Positions 53,519-62,085 of a stretch of DNA of 64,000 bases are shown here, piece after piece. The DNA is taken from NCBI GenBank assembly GCA_018060625.1, contig JAGOVS010000003.1:1-64000 (forward strand), read 5' to 3'. A model generated the notes under the pieces. It saw only the letters and a list, made by a program, of their open reading frames with translations. It did not search any database and was not told the DNA's origin. Position 1 is the first letter of the stretch. The number at the start of each line of letters is the position of its first letter. The stretch is from Bacteriovorax sp. GTDB taxonomy: Bacteria; Bdellovibrionota; Bacteriovoracia; Bacteriovoracales; Bacteriovoracaceae. Both the position numbers and the translations under genes were made by a program.

Positions 53519-55141
53519 TCATGGCGTATAAATATAAATGACATCCATTAAATCTATTCGAGGCATCATCATTTTTTTTGTTGTCAGATGGAAAATCGCC
53601 TTCGGAATTTTTAATTCAAGTTGATAGATGGCACGCAATTTAGGGTGGAGGATTTTATCTTCTTCTAAAGTATGCGATATTCCCAAGATTCTCTCCAATC
53701 TTCCGATGAAAAGTAAGCAATGATCATTAAGATTTTGGGGAAGATGATCCTCCATTTTTTTAAAACTATGAAGGAGGTTCATTAAGACCTTTGGATGTGT
53801 TTCATATAAGTACTGTGCAATAAGAAAATAGAACTCGCCAACGCCTTTTTCGAGGTGCCCCTCTAAATGATCTATAGAAAATTGCAAATGGTGATAAATT
53901 TCTTGAGGATTAAAAAGGTCAAAGCCTTTTTGAGCACTCATGAGTGATTGCATTCCTCTATAATAGTCGGGCGAGGCGCCTTTTGTTTTTTTAGGAGGTT
54001 TTAACGCTTTTTGAGTGGGGTTGCTAAAGCACTGAGTAAGATGAATGAGATTGTCACGATAAATTTTGGGGGCCAGATCATCGACATAATAACACTGAGC
54101 TGAACTTGGATTCATCGTCATGACCTGTATACTGGATGGAGTAAGAGGGTCCATTTTATAGTGCTCGTAGTGACCGGGATGTTTGATTTTTTGATCGTAG
54201 GGAGTGGCCATCATTTTAATGAGTTCTAAATCACTTTGCTCTTTTTTTAGAAGGAAGTGGTGTATTTTTTTTGCTGCGACTTCCTCTCGCATTAGATTGT
54301 ATTGGTGAAATCCTGTAGGTAAATAGAGCTCTTGATTGATCGTCTTATTCTCCAGGTGATTGCAAAAATAAAGAACTCCTTTATCTGGAATGGAGTACTC
54401 AGAAAGCGAGAGCTCCTTACCCATTAGGTCTGCCCCAAGAACATCTCCATTTTTAAAAGAGATATAAAGACACCATGTTGTTATGCTTTGATGAGTTTGG
54501 AGATACTCAATGACTGATTTTTTATCGCGAGCATTTTTGACGAGGTCGAAAATATATTCAAAGATGGACATGCCATCTTTGTTAAAGACATTTGTGAATT
54601 TCTGATGAAGAGCGAGCGTCATCCCATCCTCTGTCATTAAAGTGATTGAGGGATAGGGGATGCCTGTTGCTCCAAAACCTAAGGTTTTTGGCATACCCGA
54701 GAGATCATAGAGAATGGCACGCTCATGGACATCAAATGAGCCCTGCAGCGGAAAATCCAAAATACGGCCATGGACGACCTCTCCCAAATGATTTCTCATG
54801 AAAAAACTTGAACATCCTAAGTTTCCTCTAATGAGGCCGGGGGCCCATTTGCTAACACAGCTAACTAATTCTGGGACAAGCATAGTGTAGGCCGCTTCTT
54901 CGATGGGAATTTCAAGGCCTTCACTGTAGCTTTTGAGGTGACTGTAATAGTCAGAGTTTTTAAGTAAGGAGTTTTTAATAACGAGCTTGCTTGCTTCTTC
55001 AATGATCTTATTTAATGGTTTCCATGGGCCATTCAGCATTAATCTGACATCGCGATGGACTTCTTTTGCCGTTTGCCGATCCCTTAATCCTAATTGATAA
55101 AAATTTTCATCACTATCGCCGATGAGAGTAAAGAGTTCCAT
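53519..55141 (-). CDS. C45-like Ntn hydrolase (acyltransferase/amidase family)
   Basis: 540 residues. No signal peptide visible. The central part fits the C45/acid-ceramidase-like Ntn family: NLGCSSFFMRNHLGEVVHGRILDFP (segments at 107-131) with Cys110 as the candidate nucleophile and self-processing site, plus TLGFGATGIPYPSITLMTEDGM. These enzymes cleave amide bonds of acylated amines or beta-lactams after autocleavage before the Cys. The C-terminal 180 residues are helical and unassigned. Substrate unknown; N-acyl signals or lipids are possible. Divergent from a small membrane protein gene with 27 nt between. Confidence 0.65.
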   Translation of the reverse strand: MELFTLIGDSDENFYQLGLRDRQTAKEVHRDVRLMLNGPWKPLNKIIEEASKLVIKNSLLKNSDYYSHLKSYSEGLEIPIEEAAYTMLVPELVSCVSKWAPGLIRGNLGCSSFFMRNHLGEVVHGRILDFPLQGSFDVHERAILYDLSGMPKTLGFGATGIPYPSITLMTEDGMTLALHQKFTNVFNKDGMSIFEYIFDLVKNARDKKSVIEYLQTHQSITTWCLYISFKNGDVLGADLMGKELSLSEYSIPDKGVLYFCNHLENKTINQELYLPTGFHQYNLMREEVAAKKIHHFLLKKEQSDLELIKMMATPYDQKIKHPGHYEHYKMDPLTPSSIQVMTMNPSSAQCYYVDDLAPKIYRDNLIHLTQCFSNPTQKALKPPKKTKGASPDYYRGMQSLMSAQKGFDLFNPQEIYHHLQFSIDHLEGHLEKGVGEFYFLIAQYLYETHPKVLMNLLHSFKKMEDHLPQNLNDHCLLFIGRLERILGISHTLEEDKILHPKLRAIYQLELKIPKAIFHLTTKKMMMPRIDLMDVIYIYTP

Positions 55142-55168
55142 AGCACTTTGATTCCTTTGGGGTGAATT

Positions 55169-55405
55169 ATGTATGATATTGTAAGCGCAAATAGTTTGAT
55201 GGGCAATCAGTGGTTTAATATCACTCTGCTTTTAGTTGCAGTTTTGAGGGTTTATTTAGAGATCATCAAATTTGATTTTTTTGCTCTGCCGTTGACTAAA
55301 GGCATTTTTAAAACAAAAGAAGAAGCTCATAAATTTCACCGACATGGTCTCTATATGTCCTTAGGTTATATCATTTTATCTGCACCTTTTACGCTTTTTT
55401 CTTGA
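55169..55405 (+). CDS. Small membrane protein of unknown function
   Basis: 78 residues, ATG after GGGGTGAATT. Two hydrophobic segments (about 15-32 and 61-76) with a charged loop (KTKEEAHKFHRHG) between. The good ribosome-binding site supports it, although its last 40 nt overlap the convergent gene. Possibly expressed with the divergent Ntn hydrolase gene. No family recognised. Confidence 0.5.
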   Translation: MYDIVSANSLMGNQWFNITLLLVAVLRVYLEIIKFDFFALPLTKGIFKTKEEAHKFHRHGLYMSLGYIILSAPFTLFS

Positions 55406-56526
55406 AGTCTTTTGAGTTGATCGTATTCGTCTTGGTACAAACCATCGTACATTTCAATTAAGTCTAGGAGTTTTTTTTGTTTCAAAAAAATGTCTGGGGG
55501 AGTGAGCTGGTCGGCCAAAAATCGTTTTCGTATGTAGATTTTGATATTAGGACGTTTGGTATTTTTGTCTTTTCTTTTTCGAGTGAGTAAATTATCAAGT
55601 TGGTAAATTTTGTTGAGGAATTGGGAATTTTGTTTTTTCTTCAGCTGGAAAATATCTTGTTTTTTTATATTGTTCCATATAACCCAGGGATCAATATCCT
55701 CTCTTAGGATTTTGGCCAAGGTGAGATAAATGGCCGGGTCAGATTCGAAATTATCGCCCATAAGCACGAGCTCATCAGGCACTCCTGTCATAAGTAAAAT
55801 GTCGAGCAAATGATTAAGTTTATAGAGTCCTTGAGACTTTAAGTCTTTAGTCGTAAGTTCTCCTTCTAAGAAAGAAAAGAAATGGCGATAATCTTTAAGA
55901 AAAATACCAGCAGAAAAGATATTATTTTTATAAAGCCAATCTCTCATCGAATCTTCATAGAAATGGGGAGAGGCCGAAAGAATAAAGGGGTGATGGCCTT
56001 TATTGATATAGCGGTGGAGGAGATTCACACTGCTGGCAACTGTGGGATTGGCGTCAATGGGTCGAGTGAGGGAGCGGTAAAGCTCTTTAGTGGTTGAATA
56101 CTTAGTGTCGACAAGTGTTTTATCAAAATCACAAATAATGAGTTTTTTAGGAGAGAAGATGCGCAGTGGAATATAGCTTCCTAAGTGCAATTCAAGTCCT
56201 GGGCGCTTTTTTACTTCAAAAAGTTGAAGTATTTCAATGTGACTTCTTTCTTCAGTCAGCGGAATTTTAAAATTAAAATTACCGAAGGAGTCCGATTCAA
56301 ATGATTTTTTATAGATCTCTCTTTGGTCTTTGGCCATTCCGACTATTTTCATCGTGAATTGGTAGGCGTTTAAAAGTCGCAATGCCTGGATGGGGAATTT
56401 CGGTGTGGGAATATCCAAATCCAAATTTTGGGCCATCAAATTCTCTTTAAGTGTGATCGATGCCTTGATGTTGATTGATTCATCAGTGACTATGGCCAAA
56501 AAATGCACGAGATGTGGTCTTTTCAT
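55366..56526 (-). CDS. App1-like phosphatase (DUF2183/HAD fold)
   Basis: 386 residues from ATG 56526; the frame is open from 56640, but that stretch is a hydrophobic leader without a ribosome-binding site. The HAD-like catalytic core is visible: DFDKTLVDT (133-141) with the Asp nucleophile, ILSASPHFYED (about 178-188) and LVLMGDNFESDP (about 250-261). DUF2183 proteins include yeast App1 phosphatidate phosphatase, so a lipid phosphate is a plausible substrate. The N-terminal 120 residues are beta-rich and may bind membrane. The C-terminus is Lys-rich and helical. It overlaps the small membrane gene convergently by 40 nt. Confidence 0.7.
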   Translation of the reverse strand: MKRPHLVHFLAIVTDESINIKASITLKENLMAQNLDLDIPTPKFPIQALRLLNAYQFTMKIVGMAKDQREIYKKSFESDSFGNFNFKIPLTEERSHIEILQLFEVKKRPGLELHLGSYIPLRIFSPKKLIICDFDKTLVDTKYSTTKELYRSLTRPIDANPTVASSVNLLHRYINKGHHPFILSASPHFYEDSMRDWLYKNNIFSAGIFLKDYRHFFSFLEGELTTKDLKSQGLYKLNHLLDILLMTGVPDELVLMGDNFESDPAIYLTLAKILREDIDPWVIWNNIKKQDIFQLKKKQNSQFLNKIYQLDNLLTRKRKDKNTKRPNIKIYIRKRFLADQLTPPDIFLKQKKLLDLIEMYDGLYQDEYDQLKRLQEKSVKGADKMI

Positions 56527-56641
56527 AATTAGGGATTTGGTCTTATAATAGATTATTAGCTTCTTTATGATTATAGCAAAAGGCAGGGCCTGATAAAAGC
56601 TAAAACAAAAATTAATCACCAGAATAAGGAATGAACACAAA

Positions 56642-57391
56642 ATGATTATTTCAAACGAAACCGTTTTTATCGAACATTTAGGCCAAGTCGATACTTACCT
56701 TGGAATGGGGATAAAGATTGTGACTGGCTTAGTTCTAGGAAGTCTTGTCGGGTATGATCGCGAACAAAAAATGAAGAACGCGGGGATTAAGACGAATGTA
56801 CTCATTTGTCTTGGGGCCACTTTATATACGGCCATCTCAATGCTTGGTCATAGTCAGGGGGGAGGTATTACTTATGATGCCGCAAGAATTCCGGCCCAAA
56901 TTGTCTCAGGGATTGGCTTCTTGGGTGCTGGTGCAATCATGCAGGATAAGGGTAATATTATTGGCCTCACGACAGCAGCGACCATTTGGGTAGTGGCGGC
57001 CATAGGAATGACCGTAGGTTATGGTTTTCCTCTGATGGCCACTATTTTTACTTTAACTATCCTTTCAGTTCTTAGACTTTTAGGACCTATTTATCAAGGG
57101 TTTGAATCCACAAAAAATCACCGTTATTTTCATATAGAGATTCTCTCCAAAGGAGATATTAAAAATTTCGTAAAAGAAATTGTTTTTAATATAACTGATC
57201 GCATTGACGAGCTTCATGAAGAGATTCTTGATAAAGAAAAAAACCAACGTCATATTGATTTTTATGTTTTTTTACATCCTAAGAAGATGAGAATCATGGG
57301 GGACGAGCTTCGTGATATTGTTCAGGTCGAAAAAGTGCACTATCACCAGATTGAGAGCAAGTCGATTAAAAAGCAAATGGCAGACGACTAA
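56642..57391 (+). CDS. MgtC/SapB family membrane protein
   Basis: 249 residues. Four to five hydrophobic helices in the first 150 residues with the family motifs GLVLGSLVGYDREQKMKNAGIKTN, ICLGATLYT, IVSGIGFLGAGAIM and GLTTAATIWVVAAIGM. The C-terminal 100 residues form a cytoplasmic ACT-like domain. MgtC proteins adapt cells to low Mg2+ and inhibit F-type ATP synthase in pathogens; in free-living bacteria the role is less clear. No Mg2+ leader element was seen. 2 nt separate its stop from the convergent gene's stop. Confidence 0.9.
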   Translation: MIISNETVFIEHLGQVDTYLGMGIKIVTGLVLGSLVGYDREQKMKNAGIKTNVLICLGATLYTAISMLGHSQGGGITYDAARIPAQIVSGIGFLGAGAIMQDKGNIIGLTTAATIWVVAAIGMTVGYGFPLMATIFTLTILSVLRLLGPIYQGFESTKNHRYFHIEILSKGDIKNFVKEIVFNITDRIDELHEEILDKEKNQRHIDFYVFLHPKKMRIMGDELRDIVQVEKVHYHQIESKSIKKQMADD

Positions 57392-57393
57392 TC

Positions 57394-58569
57394 CTAGAGT
57401 TTTTGAATCTTATAAGTTAGAACACCGTCTTCATATTTCTGAGTCATTAACTTAGGGTTTAAGATATCTTTAGATGAGAACTCCTTGCTGTAGAGTTCAT
57501 TTTTAGTGGATTTATTAATTGTGCCATCTTCCTCTTTCAAGCTTTCCGTGTATTTTCTTGTCATCGTCATTTTTACTTCTCGCCCATGGACGGAAAGGTG
57601 TACACTTTCTTTTTCGTGCTCGGGTACTTTTAATGATACGAAGTAGGCCTTGGCTGTTTCTTGGACAGTTGGATGGAGTGTCTCAATTCGATAGAACTTA
57701 TCATCTTTTTTATTGGCAATCATTCTTTTTTGCGCAGATGTATCACTGATCATTTTCCTTATGTCATGTTCGAGGTGGGATTTAATTTCAGCTATCGTTG
57801 CATCGTGCTCTTTTACGATATTCTCGTAACGAACTTTAAAATCAGCATCTTTTTGGGAAATCATTTCTTTTTGATGGTTTTCTAGAAAAGTAAGCTCATC
57901 TTTTTGAACTTGAACTTTTTCTTGCTCTAGTCGTTTTCCTTGTTGCATCGTCTTGCTCATGGAGGTTTTTAACTCATCTCTTTGAAGCCTAACTTCTTCC
58001 TCATGGGCCTTGATGTTGGCCTCAACTTGAGCGCGAAAATTCTTTTCGTTATTAATTTCTTTATGATTGTACTCAGTTGAGAGAGCATTGAGTTCAAATT
58101 GAGCGTTTCGTTCAAGATGATTTTTTTCTGCACGAGATTTGTCTGCAATGAGTTTTACGGTATTATCAATTTGTGATTCTACTGCTTCTTGAGATTCTTT
58201 GGCATTTCTGAACTGGTCATGAATATTATTGATATTTTGAGAGCGAGCACTTCTCATTTTCTCTTCATGTTCATTTTTTAAAGCGAGTTCTTCCTGTGCT
58301 ATGTTTTTTTGGGTTTGGGAGAGGTTTTCTTTGTAACTGTTAAGCTTTTCTTCATAGTCCTTGGTTGCACCAATAATGCGCTCTTCATTTCTCTTAAGAG
58401 CGCTGACATATTTTTCTTCACCAAGCTCGCTGGTTTCAGCTATTTTTTGATCATAGATCTGTTTTAATTTTTCAATTTCTGCTTCTTTGACACTGTTGTG
58501 ATGTTTTCGTTTTTCATCAAGCTGATGAGAATAGTCAGCAGCTTGGGTTATAGATTCATTGACTCTCAT
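57394..58569 (-). CDS. Long coiled-coil protein with C-terminal Hsp20-like domain
   Basis: 391 residues. Residues 1-295 are an almost uninterrupted charged coiled coil (EEKMRSARSQNINNIHDQF..., KTMQQGKRLEQEKVQVQK). From about 309, YFVSLKVPEHEKESVHLSVHGREVKMTMTRKY leads into YSKEFSSKDILNPKLMTQKYEDGVLTYKI, the strand order and A-x-x-x-G-V-L end motif of alpha-crystallin/Hsp20 domains. No signal peptide, so cytosolic. A filament- or bundle-forming chaperone is suggested. It is translationally coupled (4-nt overlap) to the upstream small exported protein. Confidence 0.65.
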   Translation of the reverse strand: MRVNESITQAADYSHQLDEKRKHHNSVKEAEIEKLKQIYDQKIAETSELGEEKYVSALKRNEERIIGATKDYEEKLNSYKENLSQTQKNIAQEELALKNEHEEKMRSARSQNINNIHDQFRNAKESQEAVESQIDNTVKLIADKSRAEKNHLERNAQFELNALSTEYNHKEINNEKNFRAQVEANIKAHEEEVRLQRDELKTSMSKTMQQGKRLEQEKVQVQKDELTFLENHQKEMISQKDADFKVRYENIVKEHDATIAEIKSHLEHDIRKMISDTSAQKRMIANKKDDKFYRIETLHPTVQETAKAYFVSLKVPEHEKESVHLSVHGREVKMTMTRKYTESLKEEDGTINKSTKNELYSKEFSSKDILNPKLMTQKYEDGVLTYKIQKL

Positions 58570-58874
58570 TGTTTACCTTCAGATTCTTTGAGGGGGGATT
58601 GGGCCAGTTCGTTTCCATCGCTGATTGTGCAGACTGGGGATTTTGATGTATTTCCCATGCATTGCCAAGAACGTAGGAGATTGACCTCTACAGCATCCCT
58701 TCCTCCGTGATAAGCAATATAAGCGATAGGGTTGAGTGTTGAAGTGACGAGCTCTGATTGCAAGGGGGTAATATTTTGTATTTTAGATCTTATGTAATAT
58801 TGATAGACTCGATATTCGGCGAAAATCGTGGGAGAGAAAATCATTGATAATAAAAGAATGAAGTTTATTTTCAA
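58566..58874 (-). CDS. Small exported protein of unknown function
   Basis: 102 residues. Signal peptide to about residue 19 (IFAEY). Two Cys (LRSWQCMGN... SPVCTIS) could form a disulfide. The C-terminus is polar. It directly abuts the upstream gene and overlaps the coiled-coil/Hsp20 gene by 4 nt, so it is certainly part of that operon even though one product is exported and the other is not. Confidence 0.6.
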   Translation of the reverse strand: MKINFILLLSMIFSPTIFAEYRVYQYYIRSKIQNITPLQSELVTSTLNPIAYIAYHGGRDAVEVNLLRSWQCMGNTSKSPVCTISDGNELAQSPLKESEGKQ

Positions 58875-59321
58875 TTAGTGGATCTCTGGTTTTTGATCGA
58901 GGATTTTCCCTTCGACCAATCTTAAAAATGCTTTCATGAAAAGTTTTCGGTCATCTTCTTTCATAGAAAGGAGAACAATCTTTTTGTGTTCCAATTGCCG
59001 ATGGTTTGAGATGATTTGAAAAAGCTTCTTCGCTTTCGCTCGCTCAAGCCCTGTAATTTTAGAAAATTTCTTTTCTTTGATTTCCGGATCGGTTAGCCAT
59101 GAGGCGTGAAAGAGAGGGAAATGACCTTGAGTCCCCAGTTGAATAAGGGCCTTCATTGATTCTTCAGGGCGATAGTGAATTTCCAAAAATTCCTCCACGT
59201 AATTTATCTGCTTCTTTAATACTAATGGAAGTTTTTCATGATTTAGGAGAGGGTAACTCTTTCCCAAAGGATATAAAAATATAAAAACAGGGACTTGCAC
59301 AAAAAAAAGAATACCGGTCAA
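58875..59321 (-). CDS. Protein of unknown function, possible membrane-anchored N-terminus
   Basis: 148 residues from an uncertain TTG at 59321; a GTG or another TTG a few codons in is also possible. The first 20 residues are hydrophobic. The rest is helical and basic (EEFLEIHYRPEESMKALIQLG, KITGLERAKAKKLFQIISNHRQLEHKK, MKEDDRKLFMKAFLRLVEG). No ribosome-binding site is seen. First gene of the three-gene operon ending at 57394. No family recognised. Confidence 0.45.
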   Translation of the reverse strand: MTGILFFVQVPVFIFLYPLGKSYPLLNHEKLPLVLKKQINYVEEFLEIHYRPEESMKALIQLGTQGHFPLFHASWLTDPEIKEKKFSKITGLERAKAKKLFQIISNHRQLEHKKIVLLSMKEDDRKLFMKAFLRLVEGKILDQKPEIH

Positions 59322-59436
59322 ATTTGCTAGGGTTAAGTGGAGGATGCACTTTTTTTAATTTCAAGTTATCCTATTCAAGGGACGCAAGAGGTGTTCTTAA
59401 AAAATTGAAAAAATGATGTTAAAGGATTGGTACAAA

Positions 59437-60306
59437 ATGAAAAACTTTTTCACCAGCGTATTTTCACTATCGCTTCTCATCGGTTCATCAAATGTTTGGG
59501 CCCTCGTTGATTATAGTGAGCCTAGCTCAAGCACAGGAGGGGCCAATAAAATTTCGACTAAGCCTACAGCTATTCCAGAGTCAAAGGGGCTTATTTGGAA
59601 ATCAGATATCTCTTTGACGACTCACTATGAAGCTAGCGAATACCAATCAAAAAAAATGGGGATTCTCAATTTTAATACCCATCTTCAGACCCCTTTCAAT
59701 ATTTATCTTGATCTTACCTATTGGCAGGGCCAAGGTAAAACGGCTTCGGGGAGCGGAAATCCAAAAGTGATTTTAGGATTTAATTGGCTTAGATTTGGAT
59801 CCCCTAGCGATGAAGCAAGATTTGATTTTTATGGGGGAGCAAGATTTTCAGGAAAAAGTGAGTTAGCAAGTTCACGGACAGATAAAATTTTTGGTGTCGA
59901 AACAACCAAGCGTTTTGGTACTTTTGGACTAGGGCTTGGCTATGATTTGACTTTAGTGGGTACTCCCTCCAGGGAGACTGATATGAGTATTGGAAATATT
60001 CATCGAATTTCAGTAAGTGGAGGCTGGATGGTTTCTAATGATATTCAGTTTGAATTAGAAATGGAGAGTTTTAAAGTTTCAGAATCAAGTCAAAGTAATG
60101 GGAATACCTTAAATAAAAGTCTTAGCTTTTCAACATTATCACCCAAGTTGAATTTGACCATTCTCCCTTCAGTTACTGTTGAATTAGGAGCACGTTTTAG
60201 AACGAATAAACCTAAAAGTGAGCAGGATCTTAGTGCTGCAAAGTTAATAGATTTACATGGGGCCTATTCCAATTCCTTGTTTGCGGGTGTAAGCTTCAAC
60301 ATCTAA
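59437..60306 (+). CDS. Exported outer-membrane beta-barrel protein
   Basis: 289 residues from ATG 59437, chosen because it starts a signal peptide (to about VWA, residue 22) behind AAAGGA; ATG 59413 is upstream. A Ser/Lys-rich linker precedes about ten beta strands (FNIYLDLTYWQGQGKT, DFYGGARFSGK, FGLGLGYDLTLVG, VTVELGARFRTN), ending LFAGVSFNI. Likely a small outer-membrane barrel of unknown function. Its TAA overlaps the next ATG. Confidence 0.6.
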   Translation: MKNFFTSVFSLSLLIGSSNVWALVDYSEPSSSTGGANKISTKPTAIPESKGLIWKSDISLTTHYEASEYQSKKMGILNFNTHLQTPFNIYLDLTYWQGQGKTASGSGNPKVILGFNWLRFGSPSDEARFDFYGGARFSGKSELASSRTDKIFGVETTKRFGTFGLGLGYDLTLVGTPSRETDMSIGNIHRISVSGGWMVSNDIQFELEMESFKVSESSQSNGNTLNKSLSFSTLSPKLNLTILPSVTVELGARFRTNKPKSEQDLSAAKLIDLHGAYSNSLFAGVSFNI

Positions 60307-61208
60307 TGATGAAGTTTGGCCATCCCCTCTATTTTTGTACTGAATGCAAAAAAGTAGTCGAAAAAATCGACGAATTGCAATTCATCGAAGAGCAATCCTC
60401 AAAAGGATTTTGTTCAGAGCAATGCATAGAAGATTTTTATGCCCCTCTGATTCTTCATTTTGAGTCTCTTGAGATCAAACATAGGAAGCTCTTAGGCATC
60501 GAGCATGAGACCATTTTTCAACAAAAAGATGATAAAAGTTTAATTGAAGAAGCATTGAGTTTTCCTAGTGAAGTATGGCAATTGCAAAATGAATTGGGAG
60601 ATTCATTCTATCATTACCTTCGTCACCATGAAGATTATAGTATTATTGTCATTTGCACACTTTATCATGGTCAAGCATCCTTTGTTTTTTTTAAAACGGT
60701 GACTCGGTCACGAGAATTTTTGGCCGAATTTCGGCCTATCAAAAATGAAAATGAATCGCTTGAAGAAAATCATCCATCCGAAGAGTTAGACGAAGGGATG
60801 AGTAGTGAGTTGGGTAAAGAAATGACTGAAGAGGATTTTCTTTTTATGCAGGAACTTGAAAATAAAAAATCCAAGCTCCTGGCCGATTTATTGGTAAAGC
60901 GTAAAGATGATGATATTTCTTTTGAAGCTTTTTCCGAGTATGAATATTGTTTCCAAGATTGTCTTGATTCTCCAGATGAAGTCTTTGAAAATAAGGACAA
61001 TGAAGGAGATACCCTTTTTACTTATATCAAATCATTTATTAAAGACAGTCAAAATTACTTCTATATTATAACTTGTCTCAAGAAAAAATCACTTGAAGAT
61101 GGCCTTGCGGTCAATGTCTTTCCGGTTTTGGCCTTTCCTACAAATGATATGGATCTCTATCTTGAGTTTAGGGCCGGCATTCGTATCTCTGGGCCTCTTA
61201 AAAATTAG
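60306..61208 (+). CDS. Protein with N-terminal four-Cys knuckle and duplicated domain
   Basis: 300 residues, ATG inside the stop of the barrel gene. Residues 11-40 hold CX2C-X21-CX3C (Cys 11, 14, 36, 40), a probable zinc knuckle. Two similar domains follow: 81-143 (FPSEVW...YHYLRHHEDYSIIVICTL) and 217-289 (SPDEVF...FTYIKSFIKDSQNYFYIITCL), each ending near LAEFR/YLEFR. Between them lies an acidic linker. The P-x-E-V-W...IVI pattern resembles the PBECR nuclease-fold repeats at a glance, but I cannot prove it. Cytosolic. Its stop overlaps the convergent lipoprotein gene's stop in TTAG. Confidence 0.55.
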   Translation: MMKFGHPLYFCTECKKVVEKIDELQFIEEQSSKGFCSEQCIEDFYAPLILHFESLEIKHRKLLGIEHETIFQQKDDKSLIEEALSFPSEVWQLQNELGDSFYHYLRHHEDYSIIVICTLYHGQASFVFFKTVTRSREFLAEFRPIKNENESLEENHPSEELDEGMSSELGKEMTEEDFLFMQELENKKSKLLADLLVKRKDDDISFEAFSEYEYCFQDCLDSPDEVFENKDNEGDTLFTYIKSFIKDSQNYFYIITCLKKKSLEDGLAVNVFPVLAFPTNDMDLYLEFRAGIRISGPLKN

Positions 61209-61942
61209 AATTGCTTGTAGACGTACTGACCTAAACTTTTAAAATAGGCACAATCGACTGAATTGCCAATTTCACTGAGCATGCTCATGCATGTTTTATA
61301 GGCATCAAGAGTATTGATTCCAATATTATACATTGGTCTGTAGCTTCCATAGTTGTCTTTAAGATAGAAGACAGGATAGATCCAACTGAGATCTTTAAAA
61401 AAAATTACTCCATTGATGTTGGCATTTGAGTATTGGGCGTATTTTATGAACGTAATTTTTCGAAGTTCCTTGGAACTTTTAAAAAGACCACACATGGGGT
61501 TTCCGACATAAATAGATGTATTTCCTGTGCTGGTTGTAGGAATAAGACAAATGCTGACATCCCCACGACTATTTACAGGAGGAGTTTTTAGTTGAAAATA
61601 AAATGAATCTTTATCCGTTGAACTTTGACAGAGGGTATATTCACCTAGATGCGAGCTCGTTGATTCAAAATTACTCGTGCCATCGGTTGAAATTTTGCAA
61701 TGACTTGTATCACTTGGTGTACTCGGAGTAGTTGAAGTGGTATTGCTTGTTCCAGTGGTATTGGTTGTTCCGTTAGATGAATTTGAAGAATTATCAAGAT
61801 TGATTGGGTTACTGTTGGTATTATTTGTTAGGACTGATGAGGAAGACTGGCCTGTAAGCGCCCGCTGACTTCGAGGAGAATCACAAGAAGTGGCCAAAGA
61901 CATAGCGAAGATAATGAGAGAGAGTGTCGTATTTGTTTTCAT
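61205..61942 (-). CDS. Lipoprotein with Ser/Thr/Asn-rich linker
   Basis: 245 residues from ATG 61942 behind AAAGGTG; the frame is open from 61984. Lipobox LATSC puts the acylated Cys near residue 20. Residues about 30-80 are almost only Ser, Thr and Asn (SNSSNGTTNTTGTSNTTSTT), a flexible spacer that would lift the C-terminal Cys-containing domain (about 165 residues) off the membrane. The domain is unassigned. Likely surface-exposed or outer-membrane lipoprotein. Confidence 0.65.
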   Translation of the reverse strand: MKTNTTLSLIIFAMSLATSCDSPRSQRALTGQSSSSVLTNNTNSNPINLDNSSNSSNGTTNTTGTSNTTSTTPSTPSDTSHCKISTDGTSNFESTSSHLGEYTLCQSSTDKDSFYFQLKTPPVNSRGDVSICLIPTTSTGNTSIYVGNPMCGLFKSSKELRKITFIKYAQYSNANINGVIFFKDLSWIYPVFYLKDNYGSYRPMYNIGINTLDAYKTCMSMLSEIGNSVDCAYFKSLGQYVYKQF

Positions 61943-62085
61943 AAAGCGAATCACCTTTAATGAGTAAGTCATTTCATTAGTCATTGTACTTCTCGGACGC
62001 TTATATAAATAGTTGAGGCGAATATTTGCCTAGTTTGATGCAATTTAGACTCATCTTTTTAGGCCATTTTCCGAAAATAAGGGAT

